A stretch of DNA of 15,832 nucleotides from JAEXNA01 sp050486105 (GTDB lineage: Bacteria; Vulcanimicrobiota; Xenobia; Xenobiales; JADMJV01), in assembly GCA_050486105.1 (NCBI GenBank), contig JBJHCR010000133.1:1-15832 (forward strand). Reading direction: 5' to 3'. The position numbers and the translations under genes were made by a program. The notes under the pieces were generated by a model, which worked only from the letters and a program-made list of their open reading frames with translations, searched no databases and was not told where the DNA came from. How positions within the stretch are numbered: position 1 is the stretch's first letter; every line of letters begins with the position of its first letter. Below, one piece after another: positions 1 through 7,237 of the stretch.

Positions 1-1388
1 ATCCCGAAGAGGGCGAAAGCACCACCTTAACCTTTGAGATTGTAGCGGAAGGCTATGAGAACCCGAGCCTGAGTTGGGAGGTGAAGGTCTATCAGGATGA
101 AGAGGTGGTTCACACCTTTCCATCCGGTAACGGGCAAGGGATCCAAGAGGCGGAAGGACTCCACAAAAGAAGTGTTTCCTATGACTGGGACGGTCACGGT
201 TTGGGCGGTCCGGTCACAGGAGAGGTTGAGTACCGGGTCAAGGCTTCGGCCTGCGATGGCGGCATCCAACCCCAGTCGGTGAATCCCCTGAGCCACCGGG
301 CGCTGTTTCAGTCTGATGGTGGGGTGTGTACCGAGGTGGAAGAAAGTCTGGTGGCGAGCGTTGGGCGCGGCATCAGAATCACTCTGAGACAAGATGGCAA
401 GATTGTGGAACGGGTGCGTCCATCATATTTGTTCGAAGGGTATGGAGAGAAACTTGACCCTGCCCCTCAACCTGGCGACGGACCAACCGACGGTCCTCAC
501 GCCTTTGGCGAGGCCTCGATCGTGACAGTTGAAGTGGAGGTGCTTGATAGCTTTGACAAAGACGAAATTGAAATCATCTTACATGTCACGGGTGATGCTT
601 CTGAATCAGGCCATGTTCATGGGGATCCCCCAGCAGGGTCGTTCAATCAAGAGGCACAGATATATCCTCAGAGTCTGAGAATATTTTTAGAAACTAATCC
701 TAATTCTTCAGTCTACTTGGGCCTTCTTCAAAAGGGAGAAAGCATTCAAAAAGAGTGGGTTGCGCCTTTTGCCTCTGCTGAATACACCTTTGAGGCTAGA
801 GAGTGGGCTACCGGCGAGTCTCTTGAAAGAAAAGCCTTAAAGGTAGAACTCGATAACCTAAGACCTCTTCAGTCTTTGTTTTCAGAGACCGAAATGGGAG
901 CTGACGGTATCGTTGCTTTCATCGGTCAAACGGACCCGCACCCTCAGAACCACTACGGTACTGTAGGGCTCAACAATCGTTTGGCTACCGTCATCCGCTT
1001 ATACAGAAAAAAGATGGAAATTTTAGACCAGAACGATATGCTGCCGAGCGTGCCGTTCTCTCGCAGTAAGCCTTCTACGTACGAGAAGAAGGTTTTCGTT
1101 AATGACATGAGCCTTCCTAAGGGAGGGTTGTTCGTCGTGGGCCACAACGTAGGCCCTTTCTTGCCGGTGACGGGCGCGGAGGACGGGCATTGGGAGCATA
1201 GGACGGGAGAGAACGCCGATCTCATTACCGAGTATATCGACCGCGGAGTAAATGTACTCACGAGGACACCCATGCGAGATCCGCATCTTGAAACGATCTT
1301 GCACGCCTATGGATTTGATATCTACAACGAGATTGAGAGAATCCCTGCCGGTCCTCACTATCACATTCGACTCAGGAAGGAAAATTAG
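1..1388 (+). CDS. Protein X, copy 1: Ig-like modules plus C-terminal hedgehog/M15-like domain (5' end outside window)
   Basis: The reading frame is open from the first base, and alignment with the second copy (2780-5053) shows that the N-terminus lies upstream of the window. What is visible starts inside an Ig-like module (motif DPEEGES). A second beta module follows, containing GHVHGDPPAGSF (near nt 610-645). The C-terminal domain carries HPQNHYG, then NDMSLPKGGLF, then HRTGENAD (His codon 1197-1199, Asp codon 1218-1220), and ends in PHYHIRL (His codons 1356-1358 and 1362-1364). H-x6-D plus a late H-x-H is the zinc-ligand layout of the hedgehog/D-Ala-D-Ala carboxypeptidase (M15) fold, so a metallopeptidase or a derived binding domain is inferred; the substrate is unknown. 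The stop is followed after 1 nt by the ATG of Y, preceded by AGGAAGGA, so the two are co-transcribed. The stretch at about 655-740 is AT-rich compared with its neighbours. Confidence 0.8.
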   Translation, partial: PEEGESTTLTFEIVAEGYENPSLSWEVKVYQDEEVVHTFPSGNGQGIQEAEGLHKRSVSYDWDGHGLGGPVTGEVEYRVKASACDGGIQPQSVNPLSHRALFQSDGGVCTEVEESLVASVGRGIRITLRQDGKIVERVRPSYLFEGYGEKLDPAPQPGDGPTDGPHAFGEASIVTVEVEVLDSFDKDEIEIILHVTGDASESGHVHGDPPAGSFNQEAQIYPQSLRIFLETNPNSSVYLGLLQKGESIQKEWVAPFASAEYTFEAREWATGESLERKALKVELDNLRPLQSLFSETEMGADGIVAFIGQTDPHPQNHYGTVGLNNRLATVIRLYRKKMEILDQNDMLPSVPFSRSKPSTYEKKVFVNDMSLPKGGLFVVGHNVGPFLPVTGAEDGHWEHRTGENADLITEYIDRGVNVLTRTPMRDPHLETILHAYGFDIYNEIERIPAGPHYHIRLRKEN

Positions 1389-1389
1389 T

Positions 1390-2697
1390 ATGAAACGCTG
1401 GATGAAGTTATGTCCAATTCTCTTGATCCTCACAGGCCTTCTTTGGGTGGGAGCAGAGGGGATTTTCTCTCCCTATGAAATGGTCGAGTATGTGCCGAGC
1501 ACCGGCGTCGAAGTCACTGTTTCACCGAAGGTCGAATACGAATCAGATACAGGCGAATTTATCTACTTTTATGATTTCTCAAGTGGACCTGGTAGCTCGC
1601 AGAAGACCGCCTCATTCGAGGTTGCAACGCAAGCTGACATTCGCGACATCTCTCCTATTGAATTCGAATGGTCTGGAATGCAAATTACGCCTCCTGGTGA
1701 CCTTGCAACAGTAGTATGGAATTCCGGAACAGTAGAAAGCATGCTCCCACCAGGCTCCATGAAGCTAATGTCGTTTCGTTCAGAAGGCGTTCCCGGAATG
1801 GCGTTGACCTATACGCGAGGAGACGTGCCCCCGCCGAACGGTAGGCAATTCTTCGATCCCAGTGTTGAGCGCCCAAGTTGGCCCAACGATAGTGTGAAGG
1901 TGCCATCCATCGGCCCGCATCCCCGCCCGTCTCTTCCCCTCGATGGGGTTGCCTTTGCCGAACGACTGCTGGGATTGGCCGACGAGGCTCAAGAGTTGGA
2001 GTGGATCTCCGAAGCGGAGAGTTACACACTGTTTCAGACAGAATTGCAACAGATTCGACAGCAAATCGAAGACGACCAAACGAACCAGGCTCGAGAGACC
2101 ATCGAGGCTTTGCTGCTCAGCTTGGATGATCATCGCGGCTCTGGTCTCGACGACAGCGCTTACTATTTGTTCAAGGCCAACTTGGAGTTCTTCCTACATC
2201 ACCTGGACACAGAGCCTGGGCCACCCATCACACTCAACCTCACCCTGAAATCCAAACATGTGATGCCGCATCGAAACGAACGAGTGGAACTCGAAGTCAC
2301 CCCGTCAACCCGGGCAGATCTGACCTTCACCCTCTATCGGGTAGCCAATAGAAGTCTGCCAAACGATCTAGGCGAGGCGGTCTTCGTCAGCACCGCCACG
2401 GGGGTCGAGTCCGGCTATCTGTTCATCTGGGAGGGCCAAACCACCACCGGAGAGCCGGCGCACAACGGCAACTACGAATTACAGGTCAGTGCCGGGGATG
2501 CCAGCCAAAGCGTGTCCGTGCAGGTCAACCGGCAGCAGGGGAAGCAGTCGTGGCTTAAGCTCGCCACCCGAACTCTGGCCTACCTCGGCCGCCCCACCCT
2601 GATGGGTTCGGTGGGCTACGCCTTACTGCCTGGGGTGACCTGGCTGGCAACCGTCGATGAACCGGCAGCGGGGGAGAAGGTGGCTTTGGGGGGATAG
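1390..2697 (+). CDS. Protein Y, copy 1: secreted protein with FIMAH-like helical and FlgD-like Ig domains
   Basis: The ATG at 1390 is chosen over upstream in-frame starts because it follows the X stop by 1 nt, has AGGAAGGA at a suitable distance, and opens a signal peptide (MKRWMK, then a hydrophobic stretch at residues 7-22). The 435-aa product has a variable beta domain (about 25-145), whose layout (aromatic strand, S-S-Q-K, W, late PG, FRSEGVPG) resembles secreted domains found with FIMAH proteins. It then has a Pro-rich linker (145-183), a helical domain (188-272, LLGLADEA...AYYLFKANLEFFL) resembling FIMAH, and a FlgD-like Ig domain (about 295-380, ending NGNYELQVSAGD). A short hydrophobic tail (395-420) could contact the membrane. 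No catalytic residues are apparent. A structural or binding partner of X is the likeliest role, from gene pairing only. Confidence 0.82.
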   Translation: MKRWMKLCPILLILTGLLWVGAEGIFSPYEMVEYVPSTGVEVTVSPKVEYESDTGEFIYFYDFSSGPGSSQKTASFEVATQADIRDISPIEFEWSGMQITPPGDLATVVWNSGTVESMLPPGSMKLMSFRSEGVPGMALTYTRGDVPPPNGRQFFDPSVERPSWPNDSVKVPSIGPHPRPSLPLDGVAFAERLLGLADEAQELEWISEAESYTLFQTELQQIRQQIEDDQTNQARETIEALLLSLDDHRGSGLDDSAYYLFKANLEFFLHHLDTEPGPPITLNLTLKSKHVMPHRNERVELEVTPSTRADLTFTLYRVANRSLPNDLGEAVFVSTATGVESGYLFIWEGQTTTGEPAHNGNYELQVSAGDASQSVSVQVNRQQGKQSWLKLATRTLAYLGRPTLMGSVGYALLPGVTWLATVDEPAAGEKVALGG

Positions 2698-2716
2698 GGC
2701 TGTTTCGCCCCTTTTT
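2697..2716 (+). terminator. Weak candidate intrinsic terminator after Y copy 1
   Basis: GGGC (2697-2700), a six-base loop, GCCC (2707-2710), then CTTTTTC. The 4-bp stem is short, so termination would be weak at best. The corresponding position after the second Y copy (about 6368-6394) also has G/C runs followed by TTTT, but not the same hairpin. Confidence 0.3.
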
Positions 2717-2775
2717 CAGAGAAACTTTACACCCTTTCAACCTGATGATCATAGGCTGTTCAGGTCAGTTTGCTA
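2711..2775 (+). repeat. 3' flank of the duplicated unit, copy 1
   Basis: This 65-base noncoding segment aligns with 6389-6453. Shared blocks include TTTTCAGAGAAACTT, TTCAA, GAT..TCAT, CTGTTCA and TTGCTA. Similarity stops at TTGCTA (2770-2775), just before the X copy 2 frame, so the unit junction falls at about 2776-2780. Confidence 0.75.
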
Positions 2776-2779
2776 AGCT

Positions 2780-5053
2780 TTGGGGAACCGGACCCAGCTC
2801 GATGGGGGTGTGGGAGTCTACATCACCGATTTTGCCCTGGAGTATGATCGATTCGTGACTTTGCCCTCGGCGGATGGGACCTACACTTACGAGTACATCC
2901 AGGCCAATGGCCAGGGAGAATCGTTCGGAGCCACCTATACCTATACCCGGGAGGGAAGCAACTCCACACTGACCTGGAAGAGCCACCAGTCCGCCACGGT
3001 GCATCTGTTGTACGAAGGTGCGCCCCTGACCTCGGCCAACCTCGGGGGCTCGTTCACTTTGCAGAATCCCTTTGGCTTTCTGTCGGAATCATCACAAAAT
3101 CGCTACCTTGGAACCTGGACCATCCACGAGAATCTGAACGGGGTGACCGGAGAAACCGGGCAATTCGATATGAGGCGTCTGTCGGTGAGGAATCTGGTGG
3201 TGGAGCCGGAGAACTTCAACCCTACCGAAGGCGAGGCCGGCATCTCCTTCGATTTGGTCACCTATCCCTTGACCAGCGAGCTGACTCCCACGGGCTGGAC
3301 TTCGGACAACGGCAGCAACTGGATGGTGGAGATCGCCGGTCCGAGTTCTTCGGCGGTGGTTCGAACCCTAAGTGGCACTACCCCCACCGCGAACCCCGAT
3401 TCTTCAGGAGTGGTGGCGAAGGTCTCTACCACTTGGGACGGCACCGAAGACAGCGGAGAGCCGGTGCTCAACGGAAGCTATCAGATTGCAAGCCAGGGGC
3501 TGGGCTTGCTTGGGGTGGCCAACACCTACACCCAATTCTCCCCTCCTGCCACAATCCAGGTGGGCACCCGCAAAGTGACCATCGAGAATTTCACCGCCGA
3601 CCCCGAGAACTTCGATCCTGAAGAGGGCGAAAGCACCACCTTAACCTTTGAGATTGTAGCGGAAGGCTATGAGAACCCGAGCCTGAGTTGGGAGGTGAAG
3701 GTCTATCAGGATGATGAGGTGGTCCACACCTTCCCACCTGGAGACGGACCAGGGATCCAAGAGGCGGAAGGACTCCACAAAAGAAGTGTTTCCTATGACT
3801 GGGACGGTCACGGTTTGGGCGGTCCGCTCACCGGTGAGATTGAGTACCGAGTGAAGGCCTCGGCCTGCGATTCCGGAGTCCAACCCCAGTCGGTGAATCC
3901 CCTGAGCCACCGGGCGCTGTTTCAGTCTGATGGTGGGGTGTGTACCGAGGTGGAAGAAAGTCTGGTGGCGAGCGTCGGGCGGGGCATCAAGATCGTTTTT
4001 AAGCAGGATGGTGCGGAGGTCACTCAGGTTAAGCCCTCATATCTTTTCGAAGGCTTCGGGGAGCATCTGGACCCTGCGCCACCACCTGGTCACCAACCCA
4101 CAGATGGAGAGCATACATATGGGAAAGCATCGGTGGTCACTGTTGAAGTCGAGGTCTTGGACTCTTTTGAGGAAGAAGAAGTCAGCTTAACTCTTGAAGT
4201 AATAGGGGTGGAGAGCAACCTTGTGACCGGGCACGTTCACGCTGGAGAGCCACCGGCTGGAACCTTTCAATCTACGGTGAAAAGCACTGCAAAGGATTCT
4301 TCCGACGAATTGCGACGTCTTCTGCAAGCCAACCGAAAACCTACGAATAACCTGGGAACTCTCAAGAGAGGTGAGTCGGTGCAAAAGGAATGGACGGCAC
4401 CGTTTGCTTCGGGTCTCTATCGCTTTGAGCTTAAAGAGACGGATACGGGCAAGCAACTTGCCGTGAAGAATCTCGGGGTAGGCGTCGACGGGCTGATTGA
4501 ACTCACTTCCAGGCTTCAAGACCACGAATGGAGCACCAACAACACGGATGTCAACGACGGAATTGTGCTGATGTATGGGCAAAAGCCAGGGATCCATCCC
4601 AGAAATCATTTTGGAGATCCGATGTTTGTTGTTCGCCTAGCCGATGTGATTCGGGTCTATGCGTACGAGATGAAACTGAAGGAGGAAAGAGACGGAGGAC
4701 TACCGACGGTGCCGAGTGTTCCCGGCCGGCCGAGGACTTACGATAAGAGGATCGTGGTCAACGACATGAGCCTTCCGAGGGGCGGGCTTTTCGAGATAAG
4801 CTCTGCCTTAATCGAAAGCCTGCTTCCTCCGGAAGAGAACGTGGCCCAAGGGCATTGGGAGCATAGGACAGGGAAGAACGCCGATTTGATAACTGAACTC
4901 ATTGATAGAGGCGCAAATACGACCGTGCGAACGCCACAACGAGATCCCATACTCGAAGATGTACTTCATCGTTATGGCTTCGAAATCTACAACGAGATTT
5001 CGAGAAGCCCGGACGAACCGCACTACCATATAAGAGTAAGAGGGGGAAACTGA
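2780..5053 (+). CDS. Protein X, copy 2: multi-Ig protein with hedgehog/M15-like C-terminal domain, no visible signal peptide
   Basis: The 757-aa frame opens with TTG at 2780, two codons after an in-frame TAA (2774-2776). The first residues (MGNRTQLDGG) are already beta-domain-like, with no signal peptide and no ribosome binding site, so this looks like a copy cut at its 5' end by the duplication. Domains: beta region 1-130; FlgD-like Ig module about 134-262 (NPTEGE...NGSY); a second such module about 263-405 (DPEEGES); a beta module with H485-V-H487 followed by PPAGTF; a C-terminal domain about 570-757 with H606PRNHFG, N661DMSLPRGGLF, H695RTGKNAD702 and PH748YH750I. The H-x6-D...HxH set is kept in both copies although flanking sequence has diverged, which argues for a metal site under selection. 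Relation to M15/hedgehog peptidases is inferred from motifs. The Y copy 2 ATG follows 4 nt after the stop. Whether the protein is made and exported is uncertain. Confidence 0.75.
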   Translation: MGNRTQLDGGVGVYITDFALEYDRFVTLPSADGTYTYEYIQANGQGESFGATYTYTREGSNSTLTWKSHQSATVHLLYEGAPLTSANLGGSFTLQNPFGFLSESSQNRYLGTWTIHENLNGVTGETGQFDMRRLSVRNLVVEPENFNPTEGEAGISFDLVTYPLTSELTPTGWTSDNGSNWMVEIAGPSSSAVVRTLSGTTPTANPDSSGVVAKVSTTWDGTEDSGEPVLNGSYQIASQGLGLLGVANTYTQFSPPATIQVGTRKVTIENFTADPENFDPEEGESTTLTFEIVAEGYENPSLSWEVKVYQDDEVVHTFPPGDGPGIQEAEGLHKRSVSYDWDGHGLGGPLTGEIEYRVKASACDSGVQPQSVNPLSHRALFQSDGGVCTEVEESLVASVGRGIKIVFKQDGAEVTQVKPSYLFEGFGEHLDPAPPPGHQPTDGEHTYGKASVVTVEVEVLDSFEEEEVSLTLEVIGVESNLVTGHVHAGEPPAGTFQSTVKSTAKDSSDELRRLLQANRKPTNNLGTLKRGESVQKEWTAPFASGLYRFELKETDTGKQLAVKNLGVGVDGLIELTSRLQDHEWSTNNTDVNDGIVLMYGQKPGIHPRNHFGDPMFVVRLADVIRVYAYEMKLKEERDGGLPTVPSVPGRPRTYDKRIVVNDMSLPRGGLFEISSALIESLLPPEENVAQGHWEHRTGKNADLITELIDRGANTTVRTPQRDPILEDVLHRYGFEIYNEISRSPDEPHYHIRVRGGN

Positions 5054-5057
5054 ACCC

Positions 5058-6338
5058 ATGAATAGACGAACAATTGTGCTGTTTCTTATGAGTGTGCTCC
5101 TGTATTCGGCTCCTACCTATGCTGAAGACAATCCTTATGCACCTTTTGAGGTTGTACCTTATGTTCCGGCGACCGGGATTGATGCAACGGTCCGATCCTT
5201 GGTGAGCTACCAAGGGGAATCCGGACTGTTCGAATATCAGTATGAACTGTTCAGCGCGGAGAGCAGCAGCCAGAAAGTTCGCACATTTCAGGTTGTTGCC
5301 CATCCCGAAGTTGAAGATATTATACCAGTAGGGTGGAAGTGGTCTGGGGGTCAAAGACCGTTTCCCAACCCAAACGGGCTTAGAGTTGTATCTTGGGGTC
5401 CGATGATAGAAGACGATTTCTTGGACCCTGGTACCACAACGGAAATGACTTTTCGCTCTGAAGGGGTGCCTCATATCACCATGACTTACACCCGTGGAGA
5501 TGTTCCTCCACCTCACGGGGGACAGGTGATCGATCCTACGGTGAAGCGGCCGATGTGGCCGGACGACAGTGTGAAGATTCCGGCTGTGGGCCCAGACCAT
5601 CGCCCACCACTTCCCCTCGATGGCGTCGCTTTTGCCGAACGCCTGCTGGGTCTGGCCGACGAGGCTCACGAACTGGAATGGATTACTGAGGCCAATAGTC
5701 ACGCCCTGCTCCAGACAGAATTGGAGCAGATCCGACAGCAACTCGTCGAAGACCAAACGAACCAAGCTCGAGAGACCATCGAAGCTCTGTTGCTCAGCTT
5801 AGACGAGCATCGGGGCACCGGTCTCGACGACAGCGCATACTATCTGTTCAAGGCCAATTTGGAGTTTTTTCTCCATCACCTGGAGACCGAGCCTGGACCC
5901 CCCATCTCCCTCAACCTCACCCTGCACTCCAAACACGTCATGCCCCACCGCAACCAACGGGTGGAACTCGAGGTCACCCCATCGAGTCCGGCCAATCTGG
6001 TGTTCACCCTGTATCGGGTGGCCAACCGGAACCTGCCCAACGATTTGGGTGAGCCGGTCTACAGCCAAACGGCCACCGGAGTGAGTTCGAGCTATGTGTT
6101 CACCTGGGAGGGCGAAACCACCACCGGAGAGCCTGCTCACAACGGCAATTACGAATTAGTGGTGGCCGCCGGGGATGTCAGCCAGAGCGTGTCGGTGCAG
6201 GTCAACCGGCAGCAAGGCAAGCAGTCGTGGCTTAAGCTCGGCACCCAAACCCTGGCCTACTTAGGCCGCCCCACCCTGATGGGTTCGGTGGGCTACGCCT
6301 TGCTGCCTGGGGTGACCTGGCTGGCAAGCCTGGGTTAA
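5058..6338 (+). CDS. Protein Y, copy 2: secreted protein with FIMAH-like helical and FlgD-like Ig domains, shortened C-terminus
   Basis: The ATG at 5058 is 4 nt after the X copy 2 stop, with GAGGGGGAA upstream. The 426-aa product starts with a signal peptide (MNRRT, hydrophobic core, then APTYA before ED, a good signal peptidase I site at residues 20-22). It has the same architecture as the first Y: a diverged N-terminal beta domain, linker, helical domain with AYYLFKANLEFFL, an Ig domain ending NGNYELVVAAGD, and a hydrophobic tail. It ends at TAA 6336-6338. Reading through gives 11 more codons and a TAG at 6372-6374, matching the tail of the first copy; the aligned codon there is GAA, so a point change made the earlier stop. 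The N-terminal third is far less like copy 1 than the rest. Confidence 0.82.
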   Translation: MNRRTIVLFLMSVLLYSAPTYAEDNPYAPFEVVPYVPATGIDATVRSLVSYQGESGLFEYQYELFSAESSSQKVRTFQVVAHPEVEDIIPVGWKWSGGQRPFPNPNGLRVVSWGPMIEDDFLDPGTTTEMTFRSEGVPHITMTYTRGDVPPPHGGQVIDPTVKRPMWPDDSVKIPAVGPDHRPPLPLDGVAFAERLLGLADEAHELEWITEANSHALLQTELEQIRQQLVEDQTNQARETIEALLLSLDEHRGTGLDDSAYYLFKANLEFFLHHLETEPGPPISLNLTLHSKHVMPHRNQRVELEVTPSSPANLVFTLYRVANRNLPNDLGEPVYSQTATGVSSSYVFTWEGETTTGEPAHNGNYELVVAAGDVSQSVSVQVNRQQGKQSWLKLGTQTLAYLGRPTLMGSVGYALLPGVTWLASLG

Positions 6339-6388
6339 CCAGCTGTAGGGGAGACGGTGGCCTTGGAGGGGTAGTTCCCCGGGCTCAC

Positions 6389-6453
6389 CCTTTTCAGAGA
6401 AACTTACCACCTTTTCAATCCGATAGTCATTGACTGTTCAACTCGGGTTGCTA
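6389..6453 (+). repeat. 3' flank of the duplicated unit, copy 2
   Basis: This segment aligns with 2711-2775 up to TTGCTA (6448-6453), after which the two flanks are unrelated. It marks the right edge of the tandem X-Y duplication in this window. Confidence 0.75.
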
Positions 6454-6498
6454 GTTCAGCGTCTGTGAAGTTCGTCCCTACCAATGGTGGTCAGGCGT

Positions 6499-6526
6499 CG
6501 GGAACCCGAGTTTGCGTGGGTTCCCG
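6499..6526. repeat. Perfect 9-bp inverted repeat
   Basis: CGGGAACCC at 6499-6507 pairs perfectly with GGGTTCCCG at 6518-6526 across a 10-base spacer. It lies between convergent transcripts and could act as a transcript-end stabiliser or an extragenic palindrome. It lacks a T-tract on either strand. Confidence 0.6.
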
Positions 6527-6702
6527 CGTCCGCGTGGGCGATGCAAGGAGAAGCGAACGCTTAATACCAGGCGTATTTGAGTGAGCTTCGACGCCGCGAG
6601 AGAGAATGCATGGCCACCAGGACTAGGGAGGAATTTTGCGGACGTTGCACTTGGCTTTGGGGAACGGACCTCCGCCCCGAAAGTGGGGAGCGCCAAGCCC
6701 TT

Positions 6703-7158
6703 CTAGGACTGTTCGAGGTCCGAAGTTAAGGCAAACATAAAGTCAGCCCGGGCGATCTCGTCTCCTTCGATCCGGCAGATGATGCGGGTTTTTCCAGCAT
6801 CCTTGCGGATCTTGAGCATTTCGGCTTCGATCTCCAGAGTTTCCCCCGGTCGGGCGTTGCGCAGGAAAGTGGCGTTGTCGAGGGCTCCAAAGAGAATGTA
6901 TTTTCCCTCCGAGGTGGCCTTGCTCATGATCACCGCAGCTCCAACTTGAGCCATAGCCTCAGACAGAAGTGTCGGCGGCATCTGGGGGTCATCGGGGAGG
7001 TAGCCTTGGAAGAATTCCTCATTCAGGGTCAAGCGTTTGATTCCCCAGGCTTTGTCTTCGCCCTCGATCTTGGTGATTCGGTCGATGAGCAAAAACGGGT
7101 AACGATGGGGGAGGGCGCCCATAATGTCGGTGATACTCATGGAGTCTCGCATCGTCAT
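6703..7158 (-). CDS. FabZ-like hotdog protein (3-hydroxyacyl-ACP dehydratase homologue) lacking the catalytic histidine
   Basis: The 151-aa product is the usual FabZ length and keeps FabZ landmarks: LPHRYPFLLIDR (residues 16-27), NEEFF (46-50) and EAMAQ (67-71), including the Glu (E67) that corresponds to the FabZ active-site acid. In FabZ the catalytic His sits in GHFPxxPxxPG. Here the segment reads GYLPDDPQMPP, so His is replaced by Tyr53 (codon 7002-7000) and PG by PP. Dehydratase activity is therefore doubtful. It could be an altered-specificity hotdog enzyme, an ACP-binding scaffold, or a partner of an active paralogue elsewhere. ATG at 7158 is chosen, with GGGGA weakly placed upstream; ATGs at 7152 and 7140 are alternatives. 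It lies 79 nt downstream of the secreted-protein gene on the same strand. Confidence 0.85.
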   Translation of the reverse strand: MTMRDSMSITDIMGALPHRYPFLLIDRITKIEGEDKAWGIKRLTLNEEFFQGYLPDDPQMPPTLLSEAMAQVGAAVIMSKATSEGKYILFGALDNATFLRNARPGETLEIEAEMLKIRKDAGKTRIICRIEGDEIARADFMFALTSDLEQS

Positions 7159-7237
7159 CGCCGGGTGTTCCCCAAGGTCTCCTCCCGACCCTTCTCGGGC
7201 CCACAGCAGCCTTCCATCCCTTGATTGATGACATGCC

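Larger units (their letters stand above)
6339..6702. other. Intergenic stretch between convergent genes, with inverted repeats
   Basis: These 364 bases separate Y copy 2 from the minus-strand dehydratase homologue. They hold the residual Y reading frame (to 6374), the 65-base repeat flank, and a perfect 9-bp inverted repeat (6499-6507 with 6518-6526). A short AAGCG/CGCTT palindrome lies at 6551-6562. A nested structure near the dehydratase end pairs CTTGGC 6650-6655 with GCCAAG 6692-6697, and CCCC 6675-6678 with GGGG 6685-6688. No T-run follows any of these, so canonical terminators cannot be claimed. I see no credible gene here. Confidence 0.6.

Noticed and set aside
4899..5765. Minus-strand reading frame of 288 codons opposite the X2/Y2 boundary
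   Set aside because: It spans two plus-strand genes with signal peptide and conserved domains, and its translation shows no coherent domain.
1..6338. Polymorphic toxin-immunity pair
   Set aside because: Y has a signal peptide and Ig/FIMAH-like domains, not a typical immunity protein. X lacks a known toxin trafficking domain, and both X copies keep the same C-terminal domain, not alternative toxin tips.
1..6453. CRISPR array, insertion sequence or phage origin of the repeated region
   Set aside because: Repeats are kilobase-long coding units, not short regularly spaced repeats. No transposase, integrase, terminal inverted repeats or target duplications were seen.
6478..6696. Minus-strand 72-codon frame in the convergent intergenic region
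   Set aside because: It runs through the inverted repeats, has no credible ribosome binding site and no protein-like pattern, and would sit directly downstream of the FabZ-like gene; kept as intergenic.
6650..6697. Rho-independent terminator for the FabZ-like gene
   Set aside because: Nested inverted repeats exist, but no T-tract follows on the minus strand; the long loop makes a strong hairpin unlikely.
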